DNA of 64,000 bases from Pontibacillus sp. HMF3514 (GCF_009858175.1 NZ_CP047393.1:434001-498000), one strand, 5' to 3'. Shown: positions 42,662 to 52,042, counted from the first letter of the stretch. Made by a program: numbers and translations. The notes: a model not told the origin generated them from the sequence alone.

Positions 42662-43858
42662 ATGAAGCGGGTCGCATTTATTTTGTTAAGCTTATTCCTG
42701 TTGGTAACAGGATGTGCTCCCGATTATGACGAACAAGAGGAAGTCATACAGGAAAATCAAAAAAATGATAAACGAGAAAAGGCGATTGTGGCGAAGTACA
42801 GCATATCAGAGGATTATTACCGCCCATTAGAAAGATACAAACCCGGTAAAGCCAGGGGTGTACTCATGAACCAAGTCGCAAATCGCCTTGATATTGAAGA
42901 AATGGAAATCGGCTTAAGACGTCATTCCAAAGATGTTTTTGATCCTGAAGATTACTTTTTTCAGGAAGGTCAGTATCTGACAGAAGATATGCTCTATGAT
43001 TGGTTGGAGCGTAAGTTGACACAACAGCAAGTGAACAAGTTGTTAGAAGGTGCTAGCCAAGAGTTATCTGAAGAAGAATTACAAAGAGGATTAAATCCTT
43101 CCCTTAAGGATGGCGCAACAGAGGAAGATTATCGGGATCGCCCTCGCTATCTCTCCCACATTCTAGAGCAGAACTTCCTTCAAAAGAATGAAGATGGAAC
43201 AGTTGAAGTAGAAGGCATTTCGATAGGGTTAGCTTTACGTTCTACGTATCGCTTTCAGCCAGTTAAATACGGTGCTTACTATTATGAACAAATTAGCCGT
43301 GAAGAATCATTAAAACAAGGAAAACAGTTGGCACAAACCGTTCTTGAACGCATTCGAAAAATAGAAGCGTTAACGGATGTCCCTGTTATGATTGCATTGT
43401 ATCGCCAAGAGGAGCGCGGCTCTATGGTTCCCGGTAATTTCATGACGAAGACAACTGTAAAAGGTAGCGATATGACGATTAAAGAATGGCAGTCAATTCA
43501 GGAAGACTATGTGCTTTTCCCTTCGGATGAAGCAAAAGAAGAGCATCGTGACGATTCTGAATTGATTGCAGACTTTCAGGCTAAAATTGCCGAATACTTT
43601 CCAAATTACATTGGTGTTGTAGGAAAAGGATTTTATAAGGACGATGAACTCACCAAACTCACGATTGATATCCCAATCGAGTTTAAAGGAAAAACAGAAG
43701 TGATCGGAATTTCTCAATATGTGTACTCTCTTATCGTTGAGAAATTCCCGACTTACTTTGCATTAGAAGTGAATATCGAATCCCACAATGGACAGGAAAG
43801 TTTGATTTTCCGAGAGCCAGGCGATGAAAAGCCTACTGTTCACATTTACGGGCAATAA
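42662..43858 (+). CDS. camS: CamS family lipoprotein (YerH)
   Basis: 398 aa. Lipobox VTGC (MKRVAFILLSLFLLVTGC), then a large extracellular CamS domain. CamS in staphylococci and enterococci carries a sex pheromone peptide (cAM373) in its signal sequence; the signal peptide here differs, so a pheromone role cannot be inferred. Start ATG 42662 follows GGGAGAGTGGGG. Last gene of the pcrB operon. Confidence 0.88.
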   Translation: MKRVAFILLSLFLLVTGCAPDYDEQEEVIQENQKNDKREKAIVAKYSISEDYYRPLERYKPGKARGVLMNQVANRLDIEEMEIGLRRHSKDVFDPEDYFFQEGQYLTEDMLYDWLERKLTQQQVNKLLEGASQELSEEELQRGLNPSLKDGATEEDYRDRPRYLSHILEQNFLQKNEDGTVEVEGISIGLALRSTYRFQPVKYGAYYYEQISREESLKQGKQLAQTVLERIRKIEALTDVPVMIALYRQEERGSMVPGNFMTKTTVKGSDMTIKEWQSIQEDYVLFPSDEAKEEHRDDSELIADFQAKIAEYFPNYIGVVGKGFYKDDELTKLTIDIPIEFKGKTEVIGISQYVYSLIVEKFPTYFALEVNIESHNGQESLIFREPGDEKPTVHIYGQ

Positions 43859-43862
43859 CCAG

Positions 43863-43899
43863 AACCCCCTTTTCGCTATTAAGCGGAGAGGGGGTTTTT
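43863..43899 (+). terminator. terminator of the pcrBA-ligA-camS operon
   Basis: AACCCCC...GGGGGTTTTT with an inner CGC/GCG; U-tract follows. Confidence 0.85.
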
Positions 43900-43924
43900 G
43901 TATGTTAGATGCTGTTGGGGGGGC

Positions 43925-44185
43925 GATCGCCTGCAAATGAGGAAGGATCGCCTGAATTTGACTGTCGACCGCTCGTAATTAAGGAACTATCGCCCGAAAA
44001 TGAATTGGAATCGCCTGCAATCACATGAAGATCGCCTGAAAGTGTTGCTTGCTCATATTTGTTCATCTCGCTCATAAAATAGCGACTCGGCTCATAACAC
44101 TAGCAGATCGATTATAAAAAAAGAGGTACCGCTCATATCAGGCTCACTTCGCTCATAAAATTAACCCCCTCACTCATATCTGAAG
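43925..44185 (+). repeat. degenerate ~20-nt tandem repeat array
   Basis: About 13 related units spaced 18-22 bases: first GATCGCCTGAAA-like (43925, 43946, 43989, 44010, 44030), then CGCTCATAAA-like (44048 to 44168), with an intermediate CGCTCGTAATT at 43971. There is no open frame of note and no promoter inside. Function unknown; nothing else is seen between camS and the yrrT promoter. Confidence 0.6.
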
Positions 44186-44240
44186 AAACTTGCTACGTAA
44201 ACCAAATTATCCCAACCCCCTCAATTTAGGCCCTTGCCCA

Positions 44241-44270
44241 TTTACGGTTCATCTAAGAGTGTGCTATACT
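44241..44270 (+). promoter_or_regulatory. promoter of yrrT-luxS-mccAB
   Basis: TTTACG (44241-44246), 18 bases, TATACT (44265-44270). An AT-rich stretch follows where the B. subtilis operon has a CymR site, but I cannot identify one reliably. Confidence 0.5.
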
Positions 44271-44337
44271 CATCATAATAAACTAAAGCATAGTAAACTG
44301 ATAGGGATTATCAAAATAAATCAAATGAGGTGGAGAC

Positions 44338-44979
44338 ATGGGTAGGGAATTTGTTGACCTATTTGATGGCTGGGCTAAATCTTACGATAAAACCGTCTCA
44401 GGTGAAGATATAGAATATCGTGAAGTATTCGAAAATTATGACCATATATTAGATTCTGTTGTTGAACATACAGTAGGTCCAAATGTCATCGAGTTTGGTG
44501 TTGGGACTGGAAATCTAACACGCAAACTAATTAATAAAGGCTACAATGTATTCGGTGTTGAACCGTCTATGGAAATGCTGAAAATCGGGCAGTTGAAGGT
44601 ACCTGAAGCTAAGATTCAGGACGGAGATTTCATTCATTTCAAATCGCCCAATACACCAATTCAGTCCATTGTTAGTTCTTACGCTTTTCATCATTTAACA
44701 GATGAAGAGAAGGACGAAGCGATAAAACAATATCGTGATCTTTTGCCAAAGGGTGGTGTAATTGTTTTTGCTGATACGTCCTTTGAAGATCAGAAAGCAA
44801 AACGAAAAATGATCGAAACAGCGATTGCATCTTATCACCACAACCTTGCTGATGATTTAACACAAGAGTACTACTCCGAAATCAGCACACTTCAATCCAT
44901 TTGCGAAAAACATGGTTTTGAAGTGAAGTTTGAACAAAAAAACAAATACGTGTGGGTAATGACGGCAAAACGAAAATAG
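44338..44979 (+). CDS. yrrT: YrrT-type SAM-dependent methyltransferase
   Basis: 213 aa class I methyltransferase: SAM motif I NVIEFGVGTGNLTRKL, post-I VEPS, motif II region PIQSIVSSYAFHHL. Substrate unknown. It heads the sulfur-recycling operon, as yrrT does in B. subtilis. ATG preceded by GAGGTGG. Confidence 0.88.
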   Translation: MGREFVDLFDGWAKSYDKTVSGEDIEYREVFENYDHILDSVVEHTVGPNVIEFGVGTGNLTRKLINKGYNVFGVEPSMEMLKIGQLKVPEAKIQDGDFIHFKSPNTPIQSIVSSYAFHHLTDEEKDEAIKQYRDLLPKGGVIVFADTSFEDQKAKRKMIETAIASYHHNLADDLTQEYYSEISTLQSICEKHGFEVKFEQKNKYVWVMTAKRK

Positions 44980-45021
44980 ATATAGAGTAAACCAATAAAA
45001 CGAAAAGGGAGAGGTTAGAGA

Positions 45022-45492
45022 ATGCCAAAAATGAATGTGGAAAGTTTCAACCTTGATCACACGAAAGTTGCTGCACCTTATGTAAGACTAGTTGGAATTA
45101 CAGAAGGACCAAGTGGAGATAAAATTTATAAGTACGATTTCCGAATTAAGCAACCGAATAAAGAGCACATGGATATGCCATCTCTTCACTCTCTAGAGCA
45201 CATGATGGCAGAGTTCAGTCGAAACCATCACGATCACATTTTGGATATTGGGCCGATGGGATGTCAGACAGGATTTTATATTGCTCTTCTTAATGATGAT
45301 AGCTATGAAAATATCTTAATTGTTATCGAAAATGCACTAAAAGATGTGCTTCAAGCTACAGAAGTACCAGCTTGTAATGAAGTTCAATGCGGTTTTGCAG
45401 CAAGCCATAGTTTAGAAGGAGCACAAGCGCTAGCTCAAGATATGCTTGATAAGCGTGACGAATGGACACAAGTTTTTGCAGATGAAAAGTAA
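45022..45492 (+). CDS. luxS: S-ribosylhomocysteine lyase
   Basis: 156 aa. Cleaves S-ribosylhomocysteine to homocysteine and DPD, the precursor of autoinducer 2. Metal site HxxEH (H56, H60 in SLHSLEHMM) with the later Cys in PACNEVQCG; catalytic Cys in GPMGCQTGF. In B. subtilis luxS is elsewhere and this slot holds mtnN; here luxS feeds homocysteine straight to MccA. Confidence 0.97.
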   Translation: MPKMNVESFNLDHTKVAAPYVRLVGITEGPSGDKIYKYDFRIKQPNKEHMDMPSLHSLEHMMAEFSRNHHDHILDIGPMGCQTGFYIALLNDDSYENILIVIENALKDVLQATEVPACNEVQCGFAASHSLEGAQALAQDMLDKRDEWTQVFADEK

Positions 45493-45504
45493 GGAGCTTG
45501 TCCG

Positions 45505-46422
45505 ATGAATTATGTAAAAAGCGTTCAAGAGTTAATTGGCAAAACCCCTCTCATTGAGTTGACCAATGTCGACATCCCTGAGGGGGTTCGTATTTTTGCT
45601 AAACTTGAGTACTTTAACCCTGGAGGTAGTATCAAAGATCGACTGGGACAAAAACTGATTGACCATGCGTTAGAAACCGGGGAGTTAAAGCCGGGGGGAA
45701 CAATCGTTGAACCAACAGCAGGGAATACAGGGATTGGTCTAGCACTTGCTTCGATTGGAAGAGGATTTAAAATCATCTTTGTTACACCTAAAAAATTTAG
45801 TGTTGAAAAACAAACATTAATGCGTGCTTTAGGGGCTGAGGTTGTGAACACCCCAACTGAACAGGGAATGAAGGGCGCAATAGATAAAGCGAAGCAAATG
45901 ACGGAGAACACACCAAATGCGTACTGTCCACAGCAATTTAATAATAATGCAAACCCTTTAGCCTATTATGAAACGCTTGGACCAGAAATATATGAAGCAC
46001 TTGAGGGGAAGATAGATATTTTTGTAGCGGGTGGCGGTACAGGTGGCACATTTGCCGGAACCGCCCGCTATCTTAAGGAACAAAATGATTCAATAAAGAC
46101 GGTTATAGTCGAACCTGAAGGCTCCATATTAAATGGTGGTGAATCTGGGCCACACCGAACAGAAGGAATCGGGATGGAATTTTTGCCGAGTTATATGGAT
46201 CCTGATCACTTTGATGCCATTCACACCATTTCAGATGATGATGCCTTTCGAGCTGTAAAAGAACTAACACAAAAAGAAGGCTTACTCGTAGCGAGCTCAT
46301 CTGGTTCTGCTTTTGTAGCAGCCATGAAGGAAGCTCAACGTGCCAAGCCAGGAACCAATATCGTAACCGTCTTTCCAGATAGCAGCGAAAGGTATTTAAG
46401 CACAGGAATCTATGAGGAGTGA
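45505..46422 (+). CDS. mccA: O-acetylserine-dependent cystathionine beta-synthase
   Basis: 305 aa PLP enzyme of the cysteine synthase/CBS family; PLP Lys44 in NPGGSIKDRLG, phosphate loop GGGTGGTFAG. By context it is the MccA (YrhA) type, joining homocysteine to O-acetylserine to give cystathionine. An ordinary CysK role is less likely given mccB next to it. Confidence 0.9.
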   Translation: MNYVKSVQELIGKTPLIELTNVDIPEGVRIFAKLEYFNPGGSIKDRLGQKLIDHALETGELKPGGTIVEPTAGNTGIGLALASIGRGFKIIFVTPKKFSVEKQTLMRALGAEVVNTPTEQGMKGAIDKAKQMTENTPNAYCPQQFNNNANPLAYYETLGPEIYEALEGKIDIFVAGGGTGGTFAGTARYLKEQNDSIKTVIVEPEGSILNGGESGPHRTEGIGMEFLPSYMDPDHFDAIHTISDDDAFRAVKELTQKEGLLVASSSGSAFVAAMKEAQRAKPGTNIVTVFPDSSERYLSTGIYEE

Positions 46423-46426
46423 TGAT

Positions 46427-47563
46427 ATGAGACGTAAGACGAAACTAATACACGGTGGAATTACCGGGGATGAGCAAACAGGTGCTGTTTCTGTACCCAT
46501 CTATCAAGTAAGTACGTATAAACAAAATGGTGTAGGTCAGCACAAAGGTTATGAATATTCTCGTACCGGGAATCCAACTCGTTTTGCGCTTGAGGAACTA
46601 ATAAAAGATATCGAGGGTGGTCATGCAGGGTTCGCTTTTGCTTCCGGGATGGCCGCTATTAATTCTGTTCTAATGATGTTCAAGAGCGGTGACCACATTA
46701 TTTTCACAGATGATGTGTACGGTGGAACGTATCGCTTACTTTCCAAAGTCTTGAATCGTTTTAACATAGAGGTCTCTTTTGTAGACACATCAAATGTTCA
46801 AAATGTAAAAAGTTCGATTCAATCGAATACAAAAGCGGTTTATGTGGAAACGCCGACAAATCCACTGTTAAAAATCACAGATCTGCAGGCTGTTTCTGAA
46901 CTAGCAAAGGAACATGATCTTACCTTTATCGTAGACAACACATTCAGTACTCCTTATTGGCAAAACCCAATCGATCAAGGTGCAGATATCGTCCTCCACA
47001 GCGCTACAAAATATCTTGGTGGCCATAGTGACGTTGTTGCCGGTTTAGTTGTCGTAAATTCTCAGCAACTAGCAGAAGAGCTTCACTTTGTGCTCAATTC
47101 TTCAGGAGCAGTACTTGGACCACAGGATTCTTGGTTATTAATGCGCGGTATTAAAACACTAGGGATCCGTATGGAAGAGATCGAATCCAACACAAGAGAG
47201 TTCGTATCCTTCTTGCAAGAGCATCCTGAAGTATCCAATATCTATTATCCAGGCCTTGAATCGCATGGTAGTCACGATGTGCACACAAAACAAGCTCGTG
47301 GTGGAGGCGGTATGATTTCCTTTGATGTAGGAAGCTCAGAAAATGCTGATAAGCTCCTCCGAAACTTACGCTACTTTACATTAGCTGAAAGTCTTGGAGC
47401 GGTAGAAAGCTTAATTTCTGTACCTGCTAAAATGACTCACGCATCGATTCCAAAAGAACGTCGAGCAGAACTGGGCATCACGGATGGACTTGTCCGCGTG
47501 TCAATAGGACTTGAAGATATTGAAGACTTAAAAGAAGATTTTGTGCAAGCATTAAGAGGTTAG
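46427..47563 (+). CDS. mccB: cystathionine gamma-lyase
   Basis: 378 aa Cys/Met-metabolism PLP enzyme; PLP Lys in SATKYLGGHSDVVAG. Splits cystathionine to cysteine (MccB/YrhB); some members also degrade homocysteine. ATG 46427 lies 7 bases after AGGAG, four bases past the mccA stop. The terminator stem begins in its stop codon. Confidence 0.92.
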   Translation: MRRKTKLIHGGITGDEQTGAVSVPIYQVSTYKQNGVGQHKGYEYSRTGNPTRFALEELIKDIEGGHAGFAFASGMAAINSVLMMFKSGDHIIFTDDVYGGTYRLLSKVLNRFNIEVSFVDTSNVQNVKSSIQSNTKAVYVETPTNPLLKITDLQAVSELAKEHDLTFIVDNTFSTPYWQNPIDQGADIVLHSATKYLGGHSDVVAGLVVVNSQQLAEELHFVLNSSGAVLGPQDSWLLMRGIKTLGIRMEEIESNTREFVSFLQEHPEVSNIYYPGLESHGSHDVHTKQARGGGGMISFDVGSSENADKLLRNLRYFTLAESLGAVESLISVPAKMTHASIPKERRAELGITDGLVRVSIGLEDIEDLKEDFVQALRG

Positions 47564-47587
47564 CTATTAAAGCTAGCCTTTTTTTGT
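47557..47587 (+). terminator. terminator after mccB
   Basis: AGGTTAGCT / AGCTAGCCT stem with 5-base loop and TTTTTTT. Confidence 0.85.
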
Positions 47588-47634
47588 GCCTGACCCCCAC
47601 TGTAGTAATGCGTTAAAGCGGTGGAGGCAGGCAC
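47586..47634 (+). repeat. GTGCCTG...CAGGCAC hairpin, copy 1 (divergent)
   Basis: GTGCCTGACCCCCAC and GTGGAGGCAGGCAC ends with an unrelated centre. Same termini as the hairpins at 60216, 62395 and 63228 but without the TTTTGT/GACAAAA core. Confidence 0.5.
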
Positions 47635-47689
47635 CTGAAACAAATGCTCGCTATCTATCGTCTAATCTTACAAAAGGGAGGGAGAGGTA

Positions 47690-48169
47690 GTGAAGAAATA
47701 CTCTATGCTTTTATTAGGAATACTGACTTTATTGTTGTTCTGGGGATGTACGTCATCAGAGGATGAAGCAAAAATGATTCCATCAAAATATAAGAATATC
47801 TCCAATACATACAAAGGGGAAGATTTTCAACTCTCCATGAATTCTTCAAAGGATTTTTATAGCCCCTTCTTAGATGAGATTACATTTGAAATGAAACATC
47901 AAGGTAAAGGGATTGTTACCTTTGGAACACCCTTTATTGTTGAACGATATAAAGATGGAGAGTGGTACAAGGTTCCTTTTCGAGGTGACTATGGGTTTAA
48001 TAGCATCGGTCTAACTTTGAATTTCAACTATAATACTTACAATCAAACAGTGAGTATGAGGGAATATGGTCTTAATTTTGAAAAGGGAGTTTATCGCTTT
48101 GTAAAAGATTTCGATATTGAAGATTCCCGTAAAAAATTTACTTTAGCTGCCGTATTTAAGGTTGAATAG
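47690..48169 (+). CDS. lipoprotein with Ig-like domain
   Basis: 159 aa. Lipobox FWGC after MKKYSMLLLGILTLLL, then a beta-sandwich-like domain (FQLSMNSSKDFYSPFLDEIT, GIVTFGTPFIVERYKDGEWY, FEKGVYRFVKDF) resembling bacterial Ig-like folds of small Bacillaceae lipoproteins. GTG start behind GGGAGGGAGAGG. Function unknown. Confidence 0.7.
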   Translation: MKKYSMLLLGILTLLLFWGCTSSEDEAKMIPSKYKNISNTYKGEDFQLSMNSSKDFYSPFLDEITFEMKHQGKGIVTFGTPFIVERYKDGEWYKVPFRGDYGFNSIGLTLNFNYNTYNQTVSMREYGLNFEKGVYRFVKDFDIEDSRKKFTLAAVFKVE

Positions 48170-48279
48170 TAAGATTTATTGAACAGAAGTTAAATCAACT
48201 TACATTTGTACGAGATTCCCAAAATATAACTATTATTATAGAATGATCTATAATGATTTTTTTGATAGGAGGGATTTAG

Positions 48280-48450
48280 GTGGAGACGTTTGGGAGAGGT
48301 TGTTTATACATTATTGTAGCTTTTGCGCTTTTATTTTTCTTAGCTATCATTACACAAAGTCATATAAATATTCCATGGATTATTGCAATTCCTCTAATTA
48401 TTTTGGCGTTTTGGATTGCCAAAAAGAAAACGGATGAAAAAGATCAATGA
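48280..48450 (+). CDS. 56-aa two-helix membrane protein
   Basis: GTG start 6-7 bases after ATAGGAGGG. Sequence METFGRGCLYIIVAFALLFF...ITQSHINIPWIIAIPLIILA...AKKKTDEKDQ: two membrane helices with a charged C-terminus. The strong ribosome binding site and clean helix pattern support a real gene. Function unknown. Confidence 0.65.
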   Translation: METFGRGCLYIIVAFALLFFLAIITQSHINIPWIIAIPLIILAFWIAKKKTDEKDQ

Positions 48451-48508
48451 GACTAGGAAGCTATTTATGACCTGCAAAACAATACATAGTATAATAAAAT
48501 AAGCATGA

Positions 48509-48540
48509 AAAAAGAAGGGGCCATCCCCTTCTTTTTCTTT
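48509..48540. terminator. bidirectional terminator
   Basis: AAAGAAGGGG / CCCCTTCTTT with a 4-base loop, A-run before and T-run after; shared by the 56-aa gene and the methyltransferase on the other strand. Confidence 0.85.
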
Positions 48541-49291
48541 ACGGTTTAACCAATTTGGCTAAATAAGACATAGCGCGTTCTAAAATGGTTTCTGGAATAA
48601 ACTCTCGTGATTCATAATCCATCTCTCCACCCACTTGGATTTTATCTAAATGTAAATCGGATTCTTTCAATAACAAGTTTAAATCAGCAGGTGAATAACA
48701 TCGGAGGTATTGAGTTACTTTACTTTCAGGCTCATTCTTATGCCACCAAGTATCAACCATTTTACATCCCACTGGGTCAAAGTTATATCGTCTGGCGATA
48801 TGGCCTAACTTCATTTCCTCGCCCGCAACTTTTGCCCAATACCAAGGTGTATAGATGTCGATTAAAGCCATACCATCTGATTTAAGCCATTGGGAGACAC
48901 GATTTAATAATCTCTGTTGGTCTTCATCTGATCCGATCCCAAATCCATCCCAATAACAAACCACATCAAACGGACCTTGTACATCCACCTTATAAAAGTT
49001 CCCCTCTATAATATGAAGGTTATTCTCTACTCCATGTTCAGAAGCAAGTTTTTTCATGAGGTTAATTGCTTTAGGAACAAGTTCGATAACTGTCACTTTG
49101 TATCCTCTTTTAGCTGCGGCAACGGCAAATTGTCCACTTCCAGCCCCTAATTCTAAAATATGTTCAATAGGTTGGTCGACATATACTTCAAGCTTATCTA
49201 CCAAATCTTCTCTTAAATCATTAAAGATTCCAGTTGTTTCGGATTCAGCCCAACTAAACATTTTACTGTAAAACTGATTGGCCCATTCCAT
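48539..49291 (-). CDS. class I SAM-dependent methyltransferase
   Basis: 250 aa. SAM motif I HILELGAGSGQFAVAAAKRG, motif II GPFDVVCYWDGFGIGSD, then a Trp-rich stretch (YTPWYWAKVAGE, DTWWHKNEPES) and a C-terminal beta region. Substrate not predictable. ATG 49291 lies 8 bases after AAAGGAG. Confidence 0.82.
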   Translation of the reverse strand: MEWANQFYSKMFSWAESETTGIFNDLREDLVDKLEVYVDQPIEHILELGAGSGQFAVAAAKRGYKVTVIELVPKAINLMKKLASEHGVENNLHIIEGNFYKVDVQGPFDVVCYWDGFGIGSDEDQQRLLNRVSQWLKSDGMALIDIYTPWYWAKVAGEEMKLGHIARRYNFDPVGCKMVDTWWHKNEPESKVTQYLRCYSPADLNLLLKESDLHLDKIQVGGEMDYESREFIPETILERAMSYLAKLVKP

Positions 49292-49469
49292 TAGAAGCAC
49301 TCCTTTAGGTTATTATTAAGCTAGCCTGTTGAGTAACTTCATATATTAGTAATTCAAAACCCCCATAAGAATCCTCCTTAACAAAACTTACAGATAATTC
49401 AAAATATATGTTACATTTAACAAGTAAACAAATCAACCTGAATTAGATAATAGAAAAGGCGGCTGGAAT

Positions 49470-49847
49470 ATGGCTAAACACTTTATTAGTGGAACAATTT
49501 TATTATTAAGTATATCAATCTTTTATTTAGGGTTTCAGTTGCACGGTGTAGCAAAAGTAGATAACATGGCTGAAGCTCTTGAGCATGAAGAAGATTCATC
49601 AAAAGCTTCCATTGTAAGTATGGAAAAGGGGTTGTGGACACTTGAGGAAGCTGCTACTTATTTAAGCCTTACATCCAAAGAGCTTGATGAGATTATTGTT
49701 TCGCAAAGGTTAATACGAATGAAGCGTACCTCCTATCCTACATATGATTATATCCCGTATGTTCAAATTAATGGAAAGTTCTATTTTAATAAAACAAACT
49801 TAGATAAGTGGATTCAACAAGCGGTCTACGAAAAAATAGGTGGATAA
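49470..49847 (+). CDS. membrane-anchored helix-turn-helix protein
   Basis: 125 aa. N-terminal hydrophobic segment (FISGTILLLSISIFYLGFQL, 5-24), an acidic linker, then an excisionase/MerR-type DNA-binding-like domain (LWTLEEAATYLSLTSKELDE... to YVQINGKFYFNKTNLDKWI, 55-115). The combination of a membrane anchor and an HTH-17-like fold is unusual, and the fold may bind something other than DNA. Ribosome binding site AAGGCGG is weak. Confidence 0.65.
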   Translation: MAKHFISGTILLLSISIFYLGFQLHGVAKVDNMAEALEHEEDSSKASIVSMEKGLWTLEEAATYLSLTSKELDEIIVSQRLIRMKRTSYPTYDYIPYVQINGKFYFNKTNLDKWIQQAVYEKIGG

Positions 49848-50152
49848 GCAGATATAAATAAAGAACTATTAAGGTAACTTGGTGTAATGGAAGGTTAAAA
49901 GTATCATATCCCAATAGATTCTTCTCTTCTAAAACCTTCTCACACGCATACACATAAAGTTGTGCTAAAATTTAAATGGACGTGTAAAAAGTTGTAAAAC
50001 GTCTATTTTAAAAGATGTACTGCTGTTTTTACACATAAAGCTTCGTCACTGAAGCGGGATACAAGAAGTGAAGTTTTGAAAGCGCTTCACTAATACTTAT
50101 AGCAACATGGAAGCAGTATATTGGAATAATTATTCTAAGGAGGCTGTTACAC
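49848..50152 (+). other. gene-free leader of rocA with cre-like site
   Basis: No gene seen. TGAAAGCGCTTCA at 50077-50089 resembles a CcpA cre site but lacks one base of the usual palindrome. GACGTGTAAAA...AAAACGTC (49979-50005) is an imperfect inverted repeat. No convincing sigma-A or sigma-L promoter. Confidence 0.35.
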
Positions 50153-51703
50153 ATGGTAGTACCATACACACATGAACCATTCACTGACTTTTCTCTACCA
50201 GAGAATCGTCAAGCAATGGAGGAAGCATTAAAGAAAGTTGAGGCGGATTTTGGAAAAGAATATCCTCTCGTTATTGGGGGAGAGAGAATCTACACGGATG
50301 ACAAAATCACATCCTTTAATCCTGCCAACAAGGAAGAAGTAATAGGATATGTTTCAAAAGCGAACAAAGAATTAGCTGAGCAAGCTATGAAGGTTGCGGA
50401 CGACACATTCCAATGGTGGCGTAAATCAAAACCGGAAATGCGAGCAGATATTTTATTCCGAGCTGCAGCTATTGTACGTCGTCGTAAACATGAATTTACA
50501 GCACATCTTGTAAAAGAAGGCGGTAAACCGTGGAAAGAGGCTGATGCTGATACTGCAGAAGCGATCGACTTCATGGAATACTACGGCCGACAGATGCTTG
50601 AAATAAAAGATGGGGCACAAGCGAATAGCCGACCTATTGAAAACAACCAATTCGATTACATTCCATTAGGTGTGAGTGTAGTATTCTCACCTTGGAATTT
50701 CCTTTTTGCTATTATGTGCGGAACAGCAGTGGCACCAATGGTTTCTGGAAACACTGTTATTTTAAAACCTGCAAGCCTGACTCCAATCATTGCTTATAAG
50801 ATGATGGAAGTATTAGAGGAAGCTGGATTACCAGCTGGTGTCATAAACTACTTACCTGGACCAGGTGCTGAAGTAGGGGATTACTTAGTGGATCACCCAC
50901 GTACTCGCCTTATTTCCTTCACGGGATCACGTGAAGTTGGGACTCGAATTTATGAGCGTGCCGCAAAAGTTCAACCAGGCCAGAAGTGGTTGAAGCGTGT
51001 TATTGCTGAAATGGGTGGGAAAGATACCATTATTGTCGATAATGAGGCAGATCTAGAATTAGCTGCAGAATCGATTGTTCATTCCGCATTTGGTTTCAGT
51101 GGACAGAAATGTTCTGCATGTTCACGTGTAGTAGCTCATGAGGATGTGTATGATAGTTTATTAAAACGTGTTGTTGAGCTGACAGAAGAACGTGTTACCG
51201 TAAATGATCCACACGATGGAAAAACATTCATGGGCCCTGTTATCGATCAAGGTGCTTATGACAAAATCATGGGCTATATTGAAACAGGTCGTAAAGAAGG
51301 AAAGCTTATGACTGGTGGTGAGGGAGATAACTCTAAAGGATTCTTCATACAACCGACTATTATTGCTGACCTAGATCCAAAAGCAGTTGTGATGCAGGAA
51401 GAGATCTTCGGACCAGTTTTAGGATTTACCAAAGGAAAAGATTTTGATGAGTTAATCGAGATTGCAAATAACACAGAATATGGTTTAACGGGGGCTGTTA
51501 TTTCAAATAACCGTCTTCATATCGAGCAAGCTCGTGAGGACTTCATGGTAGGTAACCTATACTTCAACCGTGGATGTACAGCGGCAATTGTAGGCTATCA
51601 TCCATTTGGTGGTTTCAATATGTCGGGTACAGACTCCAAGGCTGGTGGACCTGGATACCTTCTACATCATATGCAAGGTAAAACAACATCTGAAATGCTT
51701 TAA
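50153..51703 (+). CDS. rocA: 1-pyrroline-5-carboxylate dehydrogenase
   Basis: 516 aa aldehyde dehydrogenase superfamily, RocA/PutC type. Oxidises glutamate semialdehyde/P5C to glutamate with NAD. Catalytic Glu in IAEMGGKDT and Cys in [13 protein letters not shown]; cofactor region [11 protein letters not shown] and [15 protein letters not shown] precedes the ATG. Proline dehydrogenase is not in the window. Followed by its own terminator, then a proline transporter. Confidence 0.93.
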   Translation: MVVPYTHEPFTDFSLPENRQAMEEALKKVEADFGKEYPLVIGGERIYTDDKITSFNPANKEEVIGYVSKANKELAEQAMKVADDTFQWWRKSKPEMRADILFRAAAIVRRRKHEFTAHLVKEGGKPWKEADADTAEAIDFMEYYGRQMLEIKDGAQANSRPIENNQFDYIPLGVSVVFSPWNFLFAIMCGTAVAPMVSGNTVILKPASLTPIIAYKMMEVLEEAGLPAGVINYLPGPGAEVGDYLVDHPRTRLISFTGSREVGTRIYERAAKVQPGQKWLKRVIAEMGGKDTIIVDNEADLELAAESIVHSAFGFSGQKCSACSRVVAHEDVYDSLLKRVVELTEERVTVNDPHDGKTFMGPVIDQGAYDKIMGYIETGRKEGKLMTGGEGDNSKGFFIQPTIIADLDPKAVVMQEEIFGPVLGFTKGKDFDELIEIANNTEYGLTGAVISNNRLHIEQAREDFMVGNLYFNRGCTAAIVGYHPFGGFNMSGTDSKAGGPGYLLHHMQGKTTSEML

Positions 51704-51709
51704 TCATAA

Positions 51710-51750
51710 AATCCCCTTCTCTTCATAGTGTGAAGAGAAGGGATTAGTTT
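51710..51750 (+). terminator. terminator after rocA
   Basis: ATCCCCTTCTCTTCA / TGAAGAGAAGGGAT stem with a single bulge, 5-base loop, weak U-tract TTAGTTT. Confidence 0.7.
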
Positions 51751-52013
51751 GTCTAGGTAACGAATCTCTCTTAATTTGATTTAAGTTGAAAGCAAACGTT
51801 TTGGTAATAATTTTATTAAGATCTTACTATCTACTGGAAAAACAATGAAATCTAAAAAAACTATGATTTAATTTTATTCGTTTTGCTCTATAATTATAGG
51901 CGAATTTGTTCATATCAGGCATATATAATGCATGTTATGTATATTTATTCGTTAACTTGCGTTTGTTTTAATTTTTTGAATGTTCGAATAATGTTAATGT
52001 GTTATAGTGTTTT

Positions 52014-52042
52014 TTGTATTTCCTAAGTGCATCGTCTATAAT
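52014..52042 (+). promoter_or_regulatory. putative promoter of the opuE pair
   Basis: TTGTAT (52014-52019), 17 bases, TATAAT (52037-52042). The region 51751-52010 is AT-rich with no gene. B. subtilis opuE also has a SigB promoter, which I cannot identify here. Confidence 0.5.

Noticed and set aside
43925-44185. CRISPR array
   Set aside because: Units are degenerate, spacers are too short and not distinct, and there are no cas genes.
48243-48437. ATG-started 64-codon frame overlapping the 56-aa membrane protein
   Set aside because: Lacks a ribosome binding site and gives an incoherent sequence; the GTG frame at 48280 has both a strong Shine-Dalgarno and two clear helices.
51975-51990. Single PurBox-like sequence (ATTCGAACATT on the minus strand) upstream of opuE
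   Set aside because: No partner box at the 32-33 base spacing seen at the three purine operators.
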